Part shown: positions 10,438 through 19,995 of the stretch, piece by piece
Position numbering within the stretch: position 1 is the first letter of the stretch
Layout of the letters: every line of letters begins with the position of its first letter
Source: Hyphomicrobium sp.
GTDB taxonomy: Bacteria > Pseudomonadota > Alphaproteobacteria > Rhizobiales > Hyphomicrobiaceae
Assembly: GCA_019751875.1 (NCBI GenBank)
Contig: JAIEMV010000001.1
Location: forward strand, 213,991 to 277,990
Direction of reading: 5' to 3'
DNA length: 64,000 bases
The notes under the pieces: generated by a model
What the model was told of the DNA's origin: nothing
Database searches by the model: none
The model's input: the letters and a program-made list of their open reading frames with translations, nothing else
Position numbers and translations under genes: made by a program

Positions 10438-11912
10438 TAGCCTTGTGCCTTCTGAGGGACTGCGACCCACCAAGGGTCGGGATCGATGGGCTGCTTTTCC
10501 TTACGGAATTCTATGTAGAGTACCGGTGCACCGAACGCAGCGCCAGCCGGTTCTTTTTTCACGGTCATCATGGTGCCGACAGGCTCGGCGGCAAGGATGA
10601 ACTCGCCCGGCTGTACGTCGATTTGCGACAAGCCCGCTAATACAACATTGTATCCACCGCCCGCATCGATAATCAAGAGCTTGCCATAACTGCGGAACTC
10701 CCCAGCGTAGAGAACCCAACCGTCACAGGGGGATGTTACCTGAGCCGCGGACCTTGTTTCCATTACAAGTCCTTTAGATTGCGACCCGTACTGCGTCCGT
10801 TCGCCATAACTCAGGACGCGTTTTCCTGAGACGGGCAGCGGCAGCTTGCCCCTGGCCTGCTGGAACGGAATAGCCGGCTTGATGCGGCCTGGGTTTGACA
10901 TGACCGCGGCCGTTTCTACCGGCGCCATAACGACAACGTCAGTGGCTTCTCCTGCAGGCGAAGTGGATGTGCCGTTGGGGTCGGTAGGTGTCGTCAAAAC
11001 TGCCGGCGCGGGAGCGGGCGCTGCTTCGGCGGTGCGGACCTCGGCATCGTAAGCGCCGAGGCCGGTGTTGTCCTGCACCGTCTTTCCAAGTTGGGTGATC
11101 AGGTCGTTCAGGTCGGATACGCTCTTGGAAATGTCGTTGGCCGCGTCTCGGACCTGGCGCAGCTCATCCTGCCGCTCAAGTATGGAGCGGCGCTTCTCCT
11201 CCATGAAGCCTGCAAGTTGAGTCTTGAGATCGTTGAGACGCGCGTTTTCGGCTTTCTCCGTCTCCGCTTTGGCGCGGCTCTCGTCGACGACGCGCATGAG
11301 TTGACTGAGCTGATCGGCAAGTTCAAGTGCCTGGGTGCGCATACCAGGAAATGCTGATGCGAGCAGCATGGCGCTGCGCACCATCTCCAGCGCATCCTTG
11401 CGCTTCGTGACAATGACGGGTGGGGGATTGCGGCCCATGCGCTGGAGGGCTGCGAGCAAAGTTGAAATCTGGCCCTGGCGCTGCGCCAGAGAGCCACGGA
11501 TCATCTTCTCCTGGATTTCGAGTTCACCGAGGCGGTTCTCGATAACAGTCAGCCGCGACTCGCTTTCTTGAATCTGGAGAGCGGTCTCCTGCAGACGCTG
11601 GTTTATCTTGCCGCGTTCCTCGGCCAGCTTCGCCACGTCCTGTTCGATGGCTCCCGCTTTATCCAGGGTGGACTTGAGTTCGTCGCGACGCGCATCCAAA
11701 GCTTTTTTGACTTCGTCGGCTGTCGGGCGCGGCGTCTTCGCATCCCCGGGCGGCGCTGTCTGTGAAGGTGATTGGGCAAAGCCTGGTCCGGCAAAGGCAA
11801 CGGTGGCAGTCAAAAGGAGGGCCAGAACGGGAAGAGGCCCGCGAACGGCCCGTCCTGCCCGGCTCCTTTTCCGGACCGATCGATTGACTTCTGCCATCAC
11901 TTTAACTGTCAT
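10437..11912 (-). CDS. Murein hydrolase activator EnvC-like protein (degenerate LytM/M23 domain)
   Basis: EnvC-type proteins activate cell-division amidases rather than cut peptidoglycan themselves. After a signal peptide (ALLLTATVAFAGPGFAQ) come about 250 residues of coiled coil rich in E/Q/R/L, then a low-complexity Ala/Pro linker, then a C-terminal LytM fold (YGKLLIIDAGGGYNVVLAGLSQ). The zinc ligands of active M23 peptidases are missing: the usual DHG and HLS positions read DAG and GLS. That fits the non-catalytic EnvC class. The start is either ATG 11912 or ATG 11897; neither has a strong ribosome site. The gene is coupled to ctpA by a TAATG overlap. Confidence 0.88.
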   Translation of the reverse strand: MTVKVMAEVNRSVRKRSRAGRAVRGPLPVLALLLTATVAFAGPGFAQSPSQTAPPGDAKTPRPTADEVKKALDARRDELKSTLDKAGAIEQDVAKLAEERGKINQRLQETALQIQESESRLTVIENRLGELEIQEKMIRGSLAQRQGQISTLLAALQRMGRNPPPVIVTKRKDALEMVRSAMLLASAFPGMRTQALELADQLSQLMRVVDESRAKAETEKAENARLNDLKTQLAGFMEEKRRSILERQDELRQVRDAANDISKSVSDLNDLITQLGKTVQDNTGLGAYDAEVRTAEAAPAPAPAVLTTPTDPNGTSTSPAGEATDVVVMAPVETAAVMSNPGRIKPAIPFQQARGKLPLPVSGKRVLSYGERTQYGSQSKGLVMETRSAAQVTSPCDGWVLYAGEFRSYGKLLIIDAGGGYNVVLAGLSQIDVQPGEFILAAEPVGTMMTVKKEPAGAAFGAPVLYIEFRKEKQPIDPDPWWVAVPQKAQG

Positions 11913-12181
11913 CACCGTTGGGCGCCCCGTGTGCCAACCTGATGGGTCTCGCCAAAAGGCGACCTTTTGTGGACACACCGTCTTCGCCGACGCAGCGATT
12001 CGCCTCAGCACAGCCGGACCGCCGGCAGCGGGTTTTTTCTGGTCACGCGCTTTGGCATTTGCCGCCCTGGCCGCAGCATCCTATCCTGATCGCCAACATC
12101 CAACGAACTCTTACTGCGCCTTTCGGGCGGGCGCAGCGCTCTCGGTTCTGTCCATCCAGCTCATAAGGTTGCTCTCACCTG

Positions 12182-12382
12182 ATGCAAGGTTTTCTCTATC
12201 ATTTGACCACCGTGGCCGTGGTCGCGGTTTTCCTAGTGCTGTGCCTCGGGCTGTGGACGATGTCGCGCGGTACGACGCCCAACCTCAGCCAGAAATTGAT
12301 GCGCTGGCGGGTGGGGCTGCAGTTTGCCGCCATCGTCATCATCATGCTGTTCACGTATATCGCCAGACAGCAGGGCGGCTAA
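12182..12382 (+). CDS. Twin-transmembrane HIG1-domain protein
   Basis: This 66-residue protein consists of two membrane helices (about residues 7-27 and 45-62) joined by a short loop. The loop and second helix carry QKLMRWRVGLQ, which matches the HIG1 motif Q-x3-R-x-R-x3-Q. HIG1 proteins associate with respiratory supercomplexes (cytochrome c oxidase) in mitochondria and in some alphaproteobacteria. It lies 22 bases before the cobalamin adenosyltransferase start and is probably co-transcribed with it. Confidence 0.85.
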   Translation: MQGFLYHLTTVAVVAVFLVLCLGLWTMSRGTTPNLSQKLMRWRVGLQFAAIVIIMLFTYIARQQGG

Positions 12383-12404
12383 TCGCCCACAGCAGGACAT
12401 TCCC

Positions 12405-12986
12405 GTGGTCAAACTGAACAAGATTTACACGAAAACCGGTGATGCCGGGACAACCGGGCTGGGGACCGGCGAACGCGTCGCCAAGGACGCGTCGCGCATC
12501 GCCGCCTATGGTACGGTGGACGAGACCAATTCGGCGATCGGCATGGCGCGAATTCACCTGGGGGGCGGTCACCAGGGGCTCGACGCCAAGCTCGAGCGAA
12601 TTCAGAATGACTTATTCGATCTCGGCGCGGACCTTTGCGTTCCTGACCGCGGCGAGCCGCTGCCGTACGAGCCTTTGCGCATGAGCGAGGCGCAGGTCGA
12701 TCGTATGGAGGCGGAGATCGACGAGCTTAATTCCGAGTTGCAGCCTTTGAAGTCGTTCGTGCTCCCGGGTGGGTCGGCTGCCGCAGCGGCGCTCCATGTG
12801 GCGCGGACAGTCTGCCGGCGGGCCGAGCGGGAAATGGTGACACTTTCGATGCTGCCGGGGGAGACCGTCAGTCCGGCTGCGCTTAAGTATATCAATCGTC
12901 TATCCGATTTTCTGTTCGTTGCGAGCCGGTACGTGAACGATCGCGGGCGCAGCGACGTCTTATGGGTGCCGGGCCAAAATCGCTGA
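12405..12986 (+). CDS. Cob(I)alamin adenosyltransferase, PduO type
   Basis: This enzyme transfers adenosine from ATP to cob(I)alamin to make adenosylcobalamin. The GTG at 12405 (VVKLNKIYTKTGDAG) follows AGGA at a good distance and gives 193 residues. PduO hallmarks are TKTGDAGTTGL at the N-terminus, the KDASRIAAYGTVDETNS segment, and C-terminal CRRAEREMV and YINRLSDFLFVASRYVN. A longer frame extends upstream into the HIG1 gene and is not used. Downstream is a rhomboid gene with a 41-base gap. Confidence 0.95.
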   Translation: MVKLNKIYTKTGDAGTTGLGTGERVAKDASRIAAYGTVDETNSAIGMARIHLGGGHQGLDAKLERIQNDLFDLGADLCVPDRGEPLPYEPLRMSEAQVDRMEAEIDELNSELQPLKSFVLPGGSAAAAALHVARTVCRRAEREMVTLSMLPGETVSPAALKYINRLSDFLFVASRYVNDRGRSDVLWVPGQNR

Positions 12987-13027
12987 GCAGCGGCCGATGC
13001 GGCAGGAAAATACCGAGAGGACGCGCG

Positions 13028-13735
13028 ATGTTCGTGCCGCTGCATGACGAAAATGTACTGAAGTCGATCCGATTTCAGTACGTCACCACGGGTTTGATCG
13101 TCGCCAACCTGGTCGTTTTCCTGTTCGAAGTGCTGGGATTGCGGGAAGCTGTTATCGCCAGCTTTGCAATTATTCCCACCGAACTCGTTTCACCGGCCGA
13201 CATGCTCGAGCCTGGTGATGTCCCCGATCAGACTGTGGCTGTTCCGGAACGGCTGACGCTGGTTTCATACATGTTCTTCCACGGCGATATCTTGCACCTC
13301 GCCGGAAACATGCTCTTTCTTTGGGTTTTTGGCGACAACGTCGAAGATGCCATGGGGCATCTGAAATTCCTTATCTTTTATCTCGCGTGCGGGATCTTCG
13401 CAGGCCTTGCACACGCCTACATGATGCCAGACTCGCCCAATCCGCTGATTGGAGCCAGCGGAGCCGTGGCGGGTGTCATCGCGGCTTACCTGATGCTGCA
13501 TCCCCGGGTGCGGGTCTGGGTGCTGGCTTTTCAGTTCATTCCACTCCGGCTTTCGGCGGCGGTGGTCCTGGGCGTCTGGGTCGTCACCCAGTTCGTAATG
13601 ATCCTCTTGCCAGAGGTCGGCCCGGTTGCGTGGTGGGCGCACATCGGAGGATTGCTGGCGGGGGCGGTGCTCATCATCGTCATGAAGCGCCCCGACGTTC
13701 CACTTTTCGACAGGGGCTTAACGATAGGGGCTTAA
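13028..13735 (+). CDS. Rhomboid family intramembrane serine protease
   Basis: Rhomboids cleave membrane-spanning substrates within the lipid bilayer. The start ATG 13028 (MFVPLHDENVLKS) follows GAGAGGA by seven bases and gives 235 residues with about six hydrophobic segments. The catalytic serine motif GASGAVAG and the histidine in WWAHIGGLLAG are both present, as are the L1-loop-like region and FFHGDILHLAGNMLFLWVFG with the conserved H and N. It is therefore likely active. Substrates are unknown. Confidence 0.92.
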   Translation: MFVPLHDENVLKSIRFQYVTTGLIVANLVVFLFEVLGLREAVIASFAIIPTELVSPADMLEPGDVPDQTVAVPERLTLVSYMFFHGDILHLAGNMLFLWVFGDNVEDAMGHLKFLIFYLACGIFAGLAHAYMMPDSPNPLIGASGAVAGVIAAYLMLHPRVRVWVLAFQFIPLRLSAAVVLGVWVVTQFVMILLPEVGPVAWWAHIGGLLAGAVLIIVMKRPDVPLFDRGLTIGA

Positions 13736-13799
13736 CCAACGGTCTGAGGCATGGCAAATCGCCCAAGATGGTGACTACGGGGGCGCGGCGGGGTGACAA

Positions 13800-13828
13800 T
13801 TGACTCAGGTTTCCGCCACACTTACTGT
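13800..13828 (+). promoter_or_regulatory. Candidate sigma-70 promoter for etfBA
   Basis: TTGACT (13800-13805) and TACTGT (13823-13828) are spaced by 17 bases in the 247-base gap before etfB. This would give a leader of about 150 bases. The match is good by eye but untested. Confidence 0.45.
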
Positions 13829-13982
13829 GTGATTTCGCACTTGCGAAGACCTCAGCAGGTCGGCATCAAAATGCCGCCCCAGGGTTTCGCGTGGACGGGC
13901 CACTGCATGACGGACAAGCCCCGGGGCGTGTCGTCTCAACGAAACAACAATAAGCGCAGAACTGTTGGGGAGCACCTCAGGA

Positions 13983-14738
13983 ATGAAGATACTCGTCGCG
14001 GTGAAACGCGTCGTCGACTACGCCGTCAAAATTCGCGTCAAAGCTGATGGCTCCGGTATTGAACTGGCGAACGTCAAGATGTCTATGAACCCCTTCGACG
14101 AGATCGCCGTCGAGGAAGCCGTGCGTTTAAAAGAAAAAGGCACCGCAACTGAAGTCGTGGTGGTGTCGATCGGTTCCCCGAAGGCGCAGGAAACTTTAAG
14201 GACTGCGCTCGCCATAGGCGCGGACCGGGCGATCCTGGTTGAGACGGCCGACGGTGTGACTGTGGAGCCGCTAGCTGTGGCCAAACTGCTCAAGGGCATT
14301 GTCGAAGCCGAGCAGCCGCACATGGTGATCATGGGTAAGCAGGCGATCGATGATGACTGCAACCAGACGGGTCAGATGCTGGCCGCACTGCTCGGCTGGC
14401 CGCAGGGCACATTTGCATCGAAGATCGAACCGGCGGCCGACAATGTGAGCGTTACGCGGGAAGTCGATGGCGGGCTGGAGACGGTGAAACTCAAACTTCC
14501 AGCGATTGTGACGACGGACCTGCGCCTCAATGAGCCGCGCTATCCTTCACTACCCAACATCATGAAGGCGAAGAAAAAACCTCTTGAGGTCAAAAAGCCG
14601 GATGAGCTTGGCGTCGATATTGCGCCACGGTTGCAGGTGTTGAAGACGACAGAACCGGCGCAGCGCAAAGGCGGTGTCAAAGTCGCTGATGTTGCTGAAC
14701 TCGTGAAAAGGCTCAAAACCGAAGCGGGGGTTCTGTGA
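13983..14738 (+). CDS. etfB: Electron transfer flavoprotein beta subunit
   Basis: ETF accepts electrons from acyl-CoA and other dehydrogenases and passes them to ETF:ubiquinone oxidoreductase. The ATG at 13983 ([19 protein letters not shown]) gives 251 residues with GGGGAG upstream. Family segments include the [16 protein letters not shown] helix, [21 protein letters not shown], and the [20 protein letters not shown] signature. Its stop overlaps the etfA start (TGATG), so the two subunits are coupled. Confidence 0.97.
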   Translation: MKILVAVKRVVDYAVKIRVKADGSGIELANVKMSMNPFDEIAVEEAVRLKEKGTATEVVVVSIGSPKAQETLRTALAIGADRAILVETADGVTVEPLAVAKLLKGIVEAEQPHMVIMGKQAIDDDCNQTGQMLAALLGWPQGTFASKIEPAADNVSVTREVDGGLETVKLKLPAIVTTDLRLNEPRYPSLPNIMKAKKKPLEVKKPDELGVDIAPRLQVLKTTEPAQRKGGVKVADVAELVKRLKTEAGVL

Positions 14739-15682
14739 TGGCTGTTCTGGTTTTGGCGGAGCATACGAATTCGGCCCTCGGTTCAGCGACGGCGAAGGCT
14801 GTGACTGCCGCGAAGCAGTTGGGCGGCGATGTCCATGTGCTCGTAGCCGGCAGTGGTGCGGCTCCTGCGGCTACCGAGGCGGCCAAACTCGAGGGCGTGG
14901 CAAAGGTGCTGGTAGCAGATGCGCCGCACCTCGCCAATGGACTGGCAGAAGAAGTCGCCGCTCTGGTGGTGCCGCTGATGAGTGGCTACGATGCCTTCAT
15001 TGCGCCTTCGACGGCGTCCGGCAAGAACATCGCCCCGCGCGTCGCTGCCCTGCTCGACGTGATGCAGGTGTCGGATATCACTAAAGTTCTGGCGCCCGAC
15101 ACGTTTGAACGACCCATCTATGCTGGAAACGCTATCCAGACCGTGAAGTCGGCCGAGGCGAAGAAAGTCATTACCGTACGAACGGCGAGCTTTGCGGCGG
15201 CAGGCTCTGGCGGTTCTGCGCCCGTTGAGACGATTTCGGCCCCGGCGGCTGTCGGGATCTCATCGTTCGAAAAAGCTGAGTTGTCGAAGTCGGACCGTCC
15301 GGAGTTGACCTCGGCGCGCATTATCATCTCGGGCGGCCGCGGGATCGGCAATGCCGATAACTTCAAGACATATATCGAGCCGCTCGCCGATAAGCTCGGC
15401 GCGGCGATGGGTGCCTCGCGCGCGGCTGTGGATGCCGGCTTTGCTCCCAACGATCTGCAGGTCGGCCAGACGGGTAAGGTCGTGGCCCCGGAACTCTATA
15501 TCGCGGTCGGCATCTCAGGGGCCATTCAGCACCTCGCCGGCATGAAAGATTCGAAGGTCATCGTCGCCATCAACAAGGATGGCGAAGCTCCGATCTTCCA
15601 AGTCGCTGACTATGGCCTCGTCGCCGATCTGTTCCAGGCCCTGCCGGAACTGGCGGACGAACTTGGCAAAACCGGCGGCTGA
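14738..15682 (+). CDS. etfA: Electron transfer flavoprotein alpha subunit
   Basis: The alpha subunit carries most of the FAD site of ETF. It has 314 residues starting [15 protein letters not shown]. The C-terminal FAD-binding domain shows [47 protein letters not shown] and the [17 protein letters not shown] end. The ATG overlaps the etfB stop. The next gene, a 3-hydroxyacyl-CoA dehydrogenase, starts 44 bases later, which fits a beta-oxidation/polyhydroxybutyrate cycle context. Confidence 0.97.
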   Translation: MAVLVLAEHTNSALGSATAKAVTAAKQLGGDVHVLVAGSGAAPAATEAAKLEGVAKVLVADAPHLANGLAEEVAALVVPLMSGYDAFIAPSTASGKNIAPRVAALLDVMQVSDITKVLAPDTFERPIYAGNAIQTVKSAEAKKVITVRTASFAAAGSGGSAPVETISAPAAVGISSFEKAELSKSDRPELTSARIIISGGRGIGNADNFKTYIEPLADKLGAAMGASRAAVDAGFAPNDLQVGQTGKVVAPELYIAVGISGAIQHLAGMKDSKVIVAINKDGEAPIFQVADYGLVADLFQALPELADELGKTGG

Positions 15683-15726
15683 GACACATCGATGGGCCGG
15701 CATGCCGGTCAAGGAAGGACGCAGCC

Positions 15727-16656
<930 letters not shown>

Positions 16657-16688
16657 GCCAAAGCAGAAGCGGATAGCCTGAGGCTCAT

Positions 16689-17441
16689 ATGGCGGTCACT
16701 CCGCGCGTTGCGGTCATCACAGGTGCAAGCAGCGGCATCGGTCGGGCAGTTGCCATCAAGCTCGCGCACAACGGCTATCAGGTCGCGCTGGCCGGCCGCC
16801 GGAAGGCGGAGCTTCAAAGGACAGCCGCGGACTGTCCCGACGGATCGACGCTGGTCGTGGCAACGGATGTCACCGAGCCGATCTCTGTCAAAGGGCTGTT
16901 CGCACGGACCAAAGACGCCTATGGGCGCCTTGATGTGCTGTTCAACAATGCCGGCATGTTCGCACCTCCCGCTGCATTCGAGGATTTGACCTACGAACAG
17001 TGGAAGGCCGTGGTGGACGTGAACCTGAATGGTGCGTTTCTGTGCGCGCAGGCGGCCGTCCGGATCATGAAGGCGCAGGAGCCGAAGGGTGGACGAATTA
17101 TCAACAATGGATCGATTTCGGCCAGCGTGCCGAGGCCGAACGCAGCGCCCTACACGGCCACGAAGCATGCGATCTCGGGATTGACCAAGTCCCTTGCTCT
17201 CGACGGACGGGCGCACAACATCGCCTGCTCGCAAATCGATATTGGCAATGCAGCAACAGAATTGGCGATGCCGATGGCGGCTGGAATCCAGCAGGCAGAC
17301 GGCTCAATCCGCCCGGAACCCGTCATGGATGTGGCGCATGTTGCCGACGCGGTGCTGTACATGGCAAACCTCCCTCTCGACGCCAACGTGTTGTTCATGA
17401 CACTTAAGGCGACGGCGATGCCTTACGAAGGTCGTGGCTGA
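16689..17441 (+). CDS. SDR family NAD(P)-dependent oxidoreductase
   Basis: This 250-residue classical short-chain dehydrogenase has the cofactor motif TGASSGIG (residues 11-18), NNAG, a catalytic serine in NNGSISA and the YxxxK pair Y155/K159. The substrate is not evident. It follows the 3-hydroxybutyryl-CoA dehydrogenase by 32 bases on the same strand, so it may act on a related hydroxy/keto metabolite, but that is inference. The C-terminal [17 protein letters not shown] region is typical for the class. Confidence 0.9.
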   Translation: MAVTPRVAVITGASSGIGRAVAIKLAHNGYQVALAGRRKAELQRTAADCPDGSTLVVATDVTEPISVKGLFARTKDAYGRLDVLFNNAGMFAPPAAFEDLTYEQWKAVVDVNLNGAFLCAQAAVRIMKAQEPKGGRIINNGSISASVPRPNAAPYTATKHAISGLTKSLALDGRAHNIACSQIDIGNAATELAMPMAAGIQQADGSIRPEPVMDVAHVADAVLYMANLPLDANVLFMTLKATAMPYEGRG

Positions 17442-17530
17442 GCCCCAGCGGCTACTGTCAGGATTATTGAAGGCTGCTATATGAGTTCACGATAGTTCGG
17501 ACCGGCATGGGTGGTCCTAGAGGTGAAGCG

Positions 17531-17992
17531 ATGGCGCATATGGCTTATAGCATTGATGAGACGAGGCAATTCACGAGATTCGTGGCCGTGGGTCTGCTTC
17601 GGTCGGTGTGTCTTCTGGCTGTGGTGGCGCTCGGCGCTTCGGCTTCCGCCGCACCGGCTTGGGCCGATATGATGGCGCTTGACGGCGCGTGGAGCGGCGG
17701 CGGGTCAGTGAAATTTCCCTCTGGCGCGAAGGAATCCGCCCGGTGCCGCGCTAACTTTAAAAAACGCGGAGCGGAGAGTTATCAGGTCAGCGCGCGGTGC
17801 GCGAGCGCCTCTGGCAAAGTCGAGCAGTCGGCCCTGCTGACCTACGTTGGCGGCAATCAGTTCACCGGTAGCTTCTTCAACGAGGAGTACAAGGTCGACG
17901 GCACGATCACGGTGACGGTCAGTGGCAATGCCCAGAACGTTTCGATCTCCACGCCGGCCGGCAGTTCGGCGACGTTCAAACTTACCCGCTAA
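17531..17992 (+). CDS. Exported hypothetical protein
   Basis: I do not recognise a named family. The ATG at 17531 follows GAGGTGAAG closely and gives 153 residues. An N-terminal region with a hydrophobic core (SVCLLAVVALGASASAA) ending in PAWA looks like a signal peptide. The mature part is small, Ser/Gly/Thr-rich and beta-predicted (DGAWSGGGSVKF, YVGGNQFTGSF, DGTITVTVSG) with two cysteines. Its stop overlaps the stop of the convergent HAD gene by four bases. Confidence 0.7.
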   Translation: MAHMAYSIDETRQFTRFVAVGLLRSVCLLAVVALGASASAAPAWADMMALDGAWSGGGSVKFPSGAKESARCRANFKKRGAESYQVSARCASASGKVEQSALLTYVGGNQFTGSFFNEEYKVDGTITVTVSGNAQNVSISTPAGSSATFKLTR

Positions 17993-18753
17993 CCGCGTGC
18001 AGTTGAATCCAGCATTTCGTCATCCATTGTGATTGCTTCGAGAAAACCTGTCAGATCGTCTGTGAAGTGGTGGACGTGCTCGGGTAGCGCGGTCCAGTTT
18101 CGCATGCTGCGTTGAATGGGATGGTCCACGTAGGTGGAATGGACCAGTACAGTACTCATGCCCAGCTTGTGCGGCACCTCTAAGTTTTGCGGCATGTCCT
18201 CGAACATCGCAGCCTCAATCGCGGCGACCCCGTGGTGGCGGATCATCGCGTCGAAAGCGGCGGCGGCGGGTTTGGGTTCATAGCCGCACGAGGCGATATC
18301 AGAGATTCCCTCGAAGAGATCCAATACACCGAGCTTGGCCGCGACGCGTTCGGCATGGGCGCGCGAGCCGTTCGTGAAGATGAGCTTGCGGCCGGGGAGA
18401 CGATCGATGGCGGTCCGCAGCGCTGGTGCTTCAGGTACAACCGAGAGATCGATGTCGTGAACATAGTCGAGGAATGGCTCGGGCAGCATCTTGTGGACAC
18501 GCATGAGCCCGGCGAGCGTCGTGCCGAACTGTCGGTAGTAGCTCTTTTGCAGATGGCGCGCATACTCGAATGGAACTCCGAGATGATTGGCGATGAATTC
18601 TCCCATGCGCTGGTCCACCTGAGCGAAGAGGTTGCACTCCGCAGGGTAAAGCGTGTTGTCGAGGTCAAAAATCCAGATACGGTTGCGTCCCAGAACTCGG
18701 GTCGGCCCCACGCGAGCAATCTGCGAAGTGCCGGATCTGTGGGGAGCGTTCAT
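17989..18753 (-). CDS. HAD-superfamily pyrimidine 5'-nucleotidase-like hydrolase
   Basis: The 254-residue protein has the HAD nucleophile motif [12 protein letters not shown] (D30/D32), the second motif [13 protein letters not shown], and the acidic third motif MFEDMPQNL. This arrangement with LYPAE matches the pyrimidine 5'-nucleotidase subgroup, which dephosphorylates UMP/CMP-like nucleotides. Its ATG overlaps the argB stop (ATGA), so it is co-translated with argB; this pairing is familiar in alphaproteobacteria, though I know of no direct metabolic link. Confidence 0.88.
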   Translation of the reverse strand: MNAPHRSGTSQIARVGPTRVLGRNRIWIFDLDNTLYPAECNLFAQVDQRMGEFIANHLGVPFEYARHLQKSYYRQFGTTLAGLMRVHKMLPEPFLDYVHDIDLSVVPEAPALRTAIDRLPGRKLIFTNGSRAHAERVAAKLGVLDLFEGISDIASCGYEPKPAAAAFDAMIRHHGVAAIEAAMFEDMPQNLEVPHKLGMSTVLVHSTYVDHPIQRSMRNWTALPEHVHHFTDDLTGFLEAITMDDEMLDSTARG

Positions 18754-19706
18754 TCCGCCGCCTTTTTGATCTTCGGCTTACGGCGCCCAACGAGCGTACC
18801 GGCACCGTGATCGGTGAGGAGTTCGAGCAGTACGCAGTGCGGTACCTTGCCGTTGATGATTACCACGGCTTCGACACCCGCTTCGACCACTTCAATGCAG
18901 CCTTCGATCTTCGGTATCATGCCGCCGCTGATAGTGCCGTCGCGGATCAGATCTTGAGCCTGTTCGATGCTCAATTCCTCGATGAGCTTGCCATTCTTGT
19001 CGAGAACGCCTTCGACGTCGGTGAGCAGAAGTAGACGCTTCGCTTTCAGCCGGGCTGCGAGCGCGGATGCGAAGCTATCCGCGTTGACATTCAAAGTCTC
19101 GCCGTCGCGGGAAAGAGCGACCGGGGCAATGACCGGGATGAGGTCTGATTTCGAGATCACTTCCACGATGTGCGGGTTGACCTGCAGTGGATCGCCAACA
19201 AATCCGAGGTTGACCTTCCCAACGACACCGGTCTTCGGATCTGGCATTTCGGTGATCTTGCGAGCGATCATCAAATTGGCATCCTTCCCGCAGATGCCTA
19301 CGGCCTTTCCGCCCTCGCGGTTGATGGCGGTGACGATCTCTTTGTTTATGGCCCCAGCCAACACCATCTCTACGATCTCGACGGTCGGCTGATCGGTGAC
19401 GCGCAGGCCGTTCACAAATTCCGACTTGATGTCGTGCTTCTTGAGCATCTGTGCGATTTGCGGACCACCGCCATGCACGACGATAGGGTTTACGCCGGAC
19501 TGCTTCAGATAAACGATGTCTTGCGCAAACGCGGCTGCGAGCGCAGCGTCTCCCATCGCGTGGCCGCCAAACTTCACGACGACCGTCTGCTCGTCATAGC
19601 GCAACATATTGGGCAGGGCTTCCGCGAGGATGCGGGCCTGGACGTGCGCGGTAATTGGGCCGGTTTCGCCGGTGACGCCATTCGACGGCATATCGGGAGA
19701 CTTCAT
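18750..19706 (-). CDS. argB: Acetylglutamate kinase
   Basis: ArgB phosphorylates N-acetylglutamate in arginine synthesis. Core motifs are [12 protein letters not shown] near the N-terminus, [43 protein letters not shown] and [15 protein letters not shown] chose ATG 19706 ([14 protein letters not shown]), giving 318 residues; ATG 19709 or 19691 are alternatives because no strong ribosome site is evident. The frame continues 15 codons upstream without family sequence. The downstream HAD gene overlaps by four bases. Confidence 0.96.
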   Translation of the reverse strand: MKSPDMPSNGVTGETGPITAHVQARILAEALPNMLRYDEQTVVVKFGGHAMGDAALAAAFAQDIVYLKQSGVNPIVVHGGGPQIAQMLKKHDIKSEFVNGLRVTDQPTVEIVEMVLAGAINKEIVTAINREGGKAVGICGKDANLMIARKITEMPDPKTGVVGKVNLGFVGDPLQVNPHIVEVISKSDLIPVIAPVALSRDGETLNVNADSFASALAARLKAKRLLLLTDVEGVLDKNGKLIEELSIEQAQDLIRDGTISGGMIPKIEGCIEVVEAGVEAVVIINGKVPHCVLLELLTDHGAGTLVGRRKPKIKKAAE

Positions 19707-19995
19707 CATCTGATTGGGATAACCCTGGCAAAGGTTTGACGCGCTGATCACCTCCAGAGGTGAGATGGGCGGCGCCGGGAGGGTTATATCCGTTGTTGTC
19801 CTTGCCTCAACGGAATTCCCTCACAATCGGCTGTTATCAGGTCTGTTGAAAGGCTGAAAATCGGGGTGGTTGTGCTGATTGGCGGCTTGCTCGCCAGGGG
19901 CAGATCACGTTCTATCCCAACGTGTTGGCCACAGGGGCGCGGCTCGCGGAGAGCTGTGACGCGATGTTTTGCGGTCGGAGGCATGGTTCGAGCGG

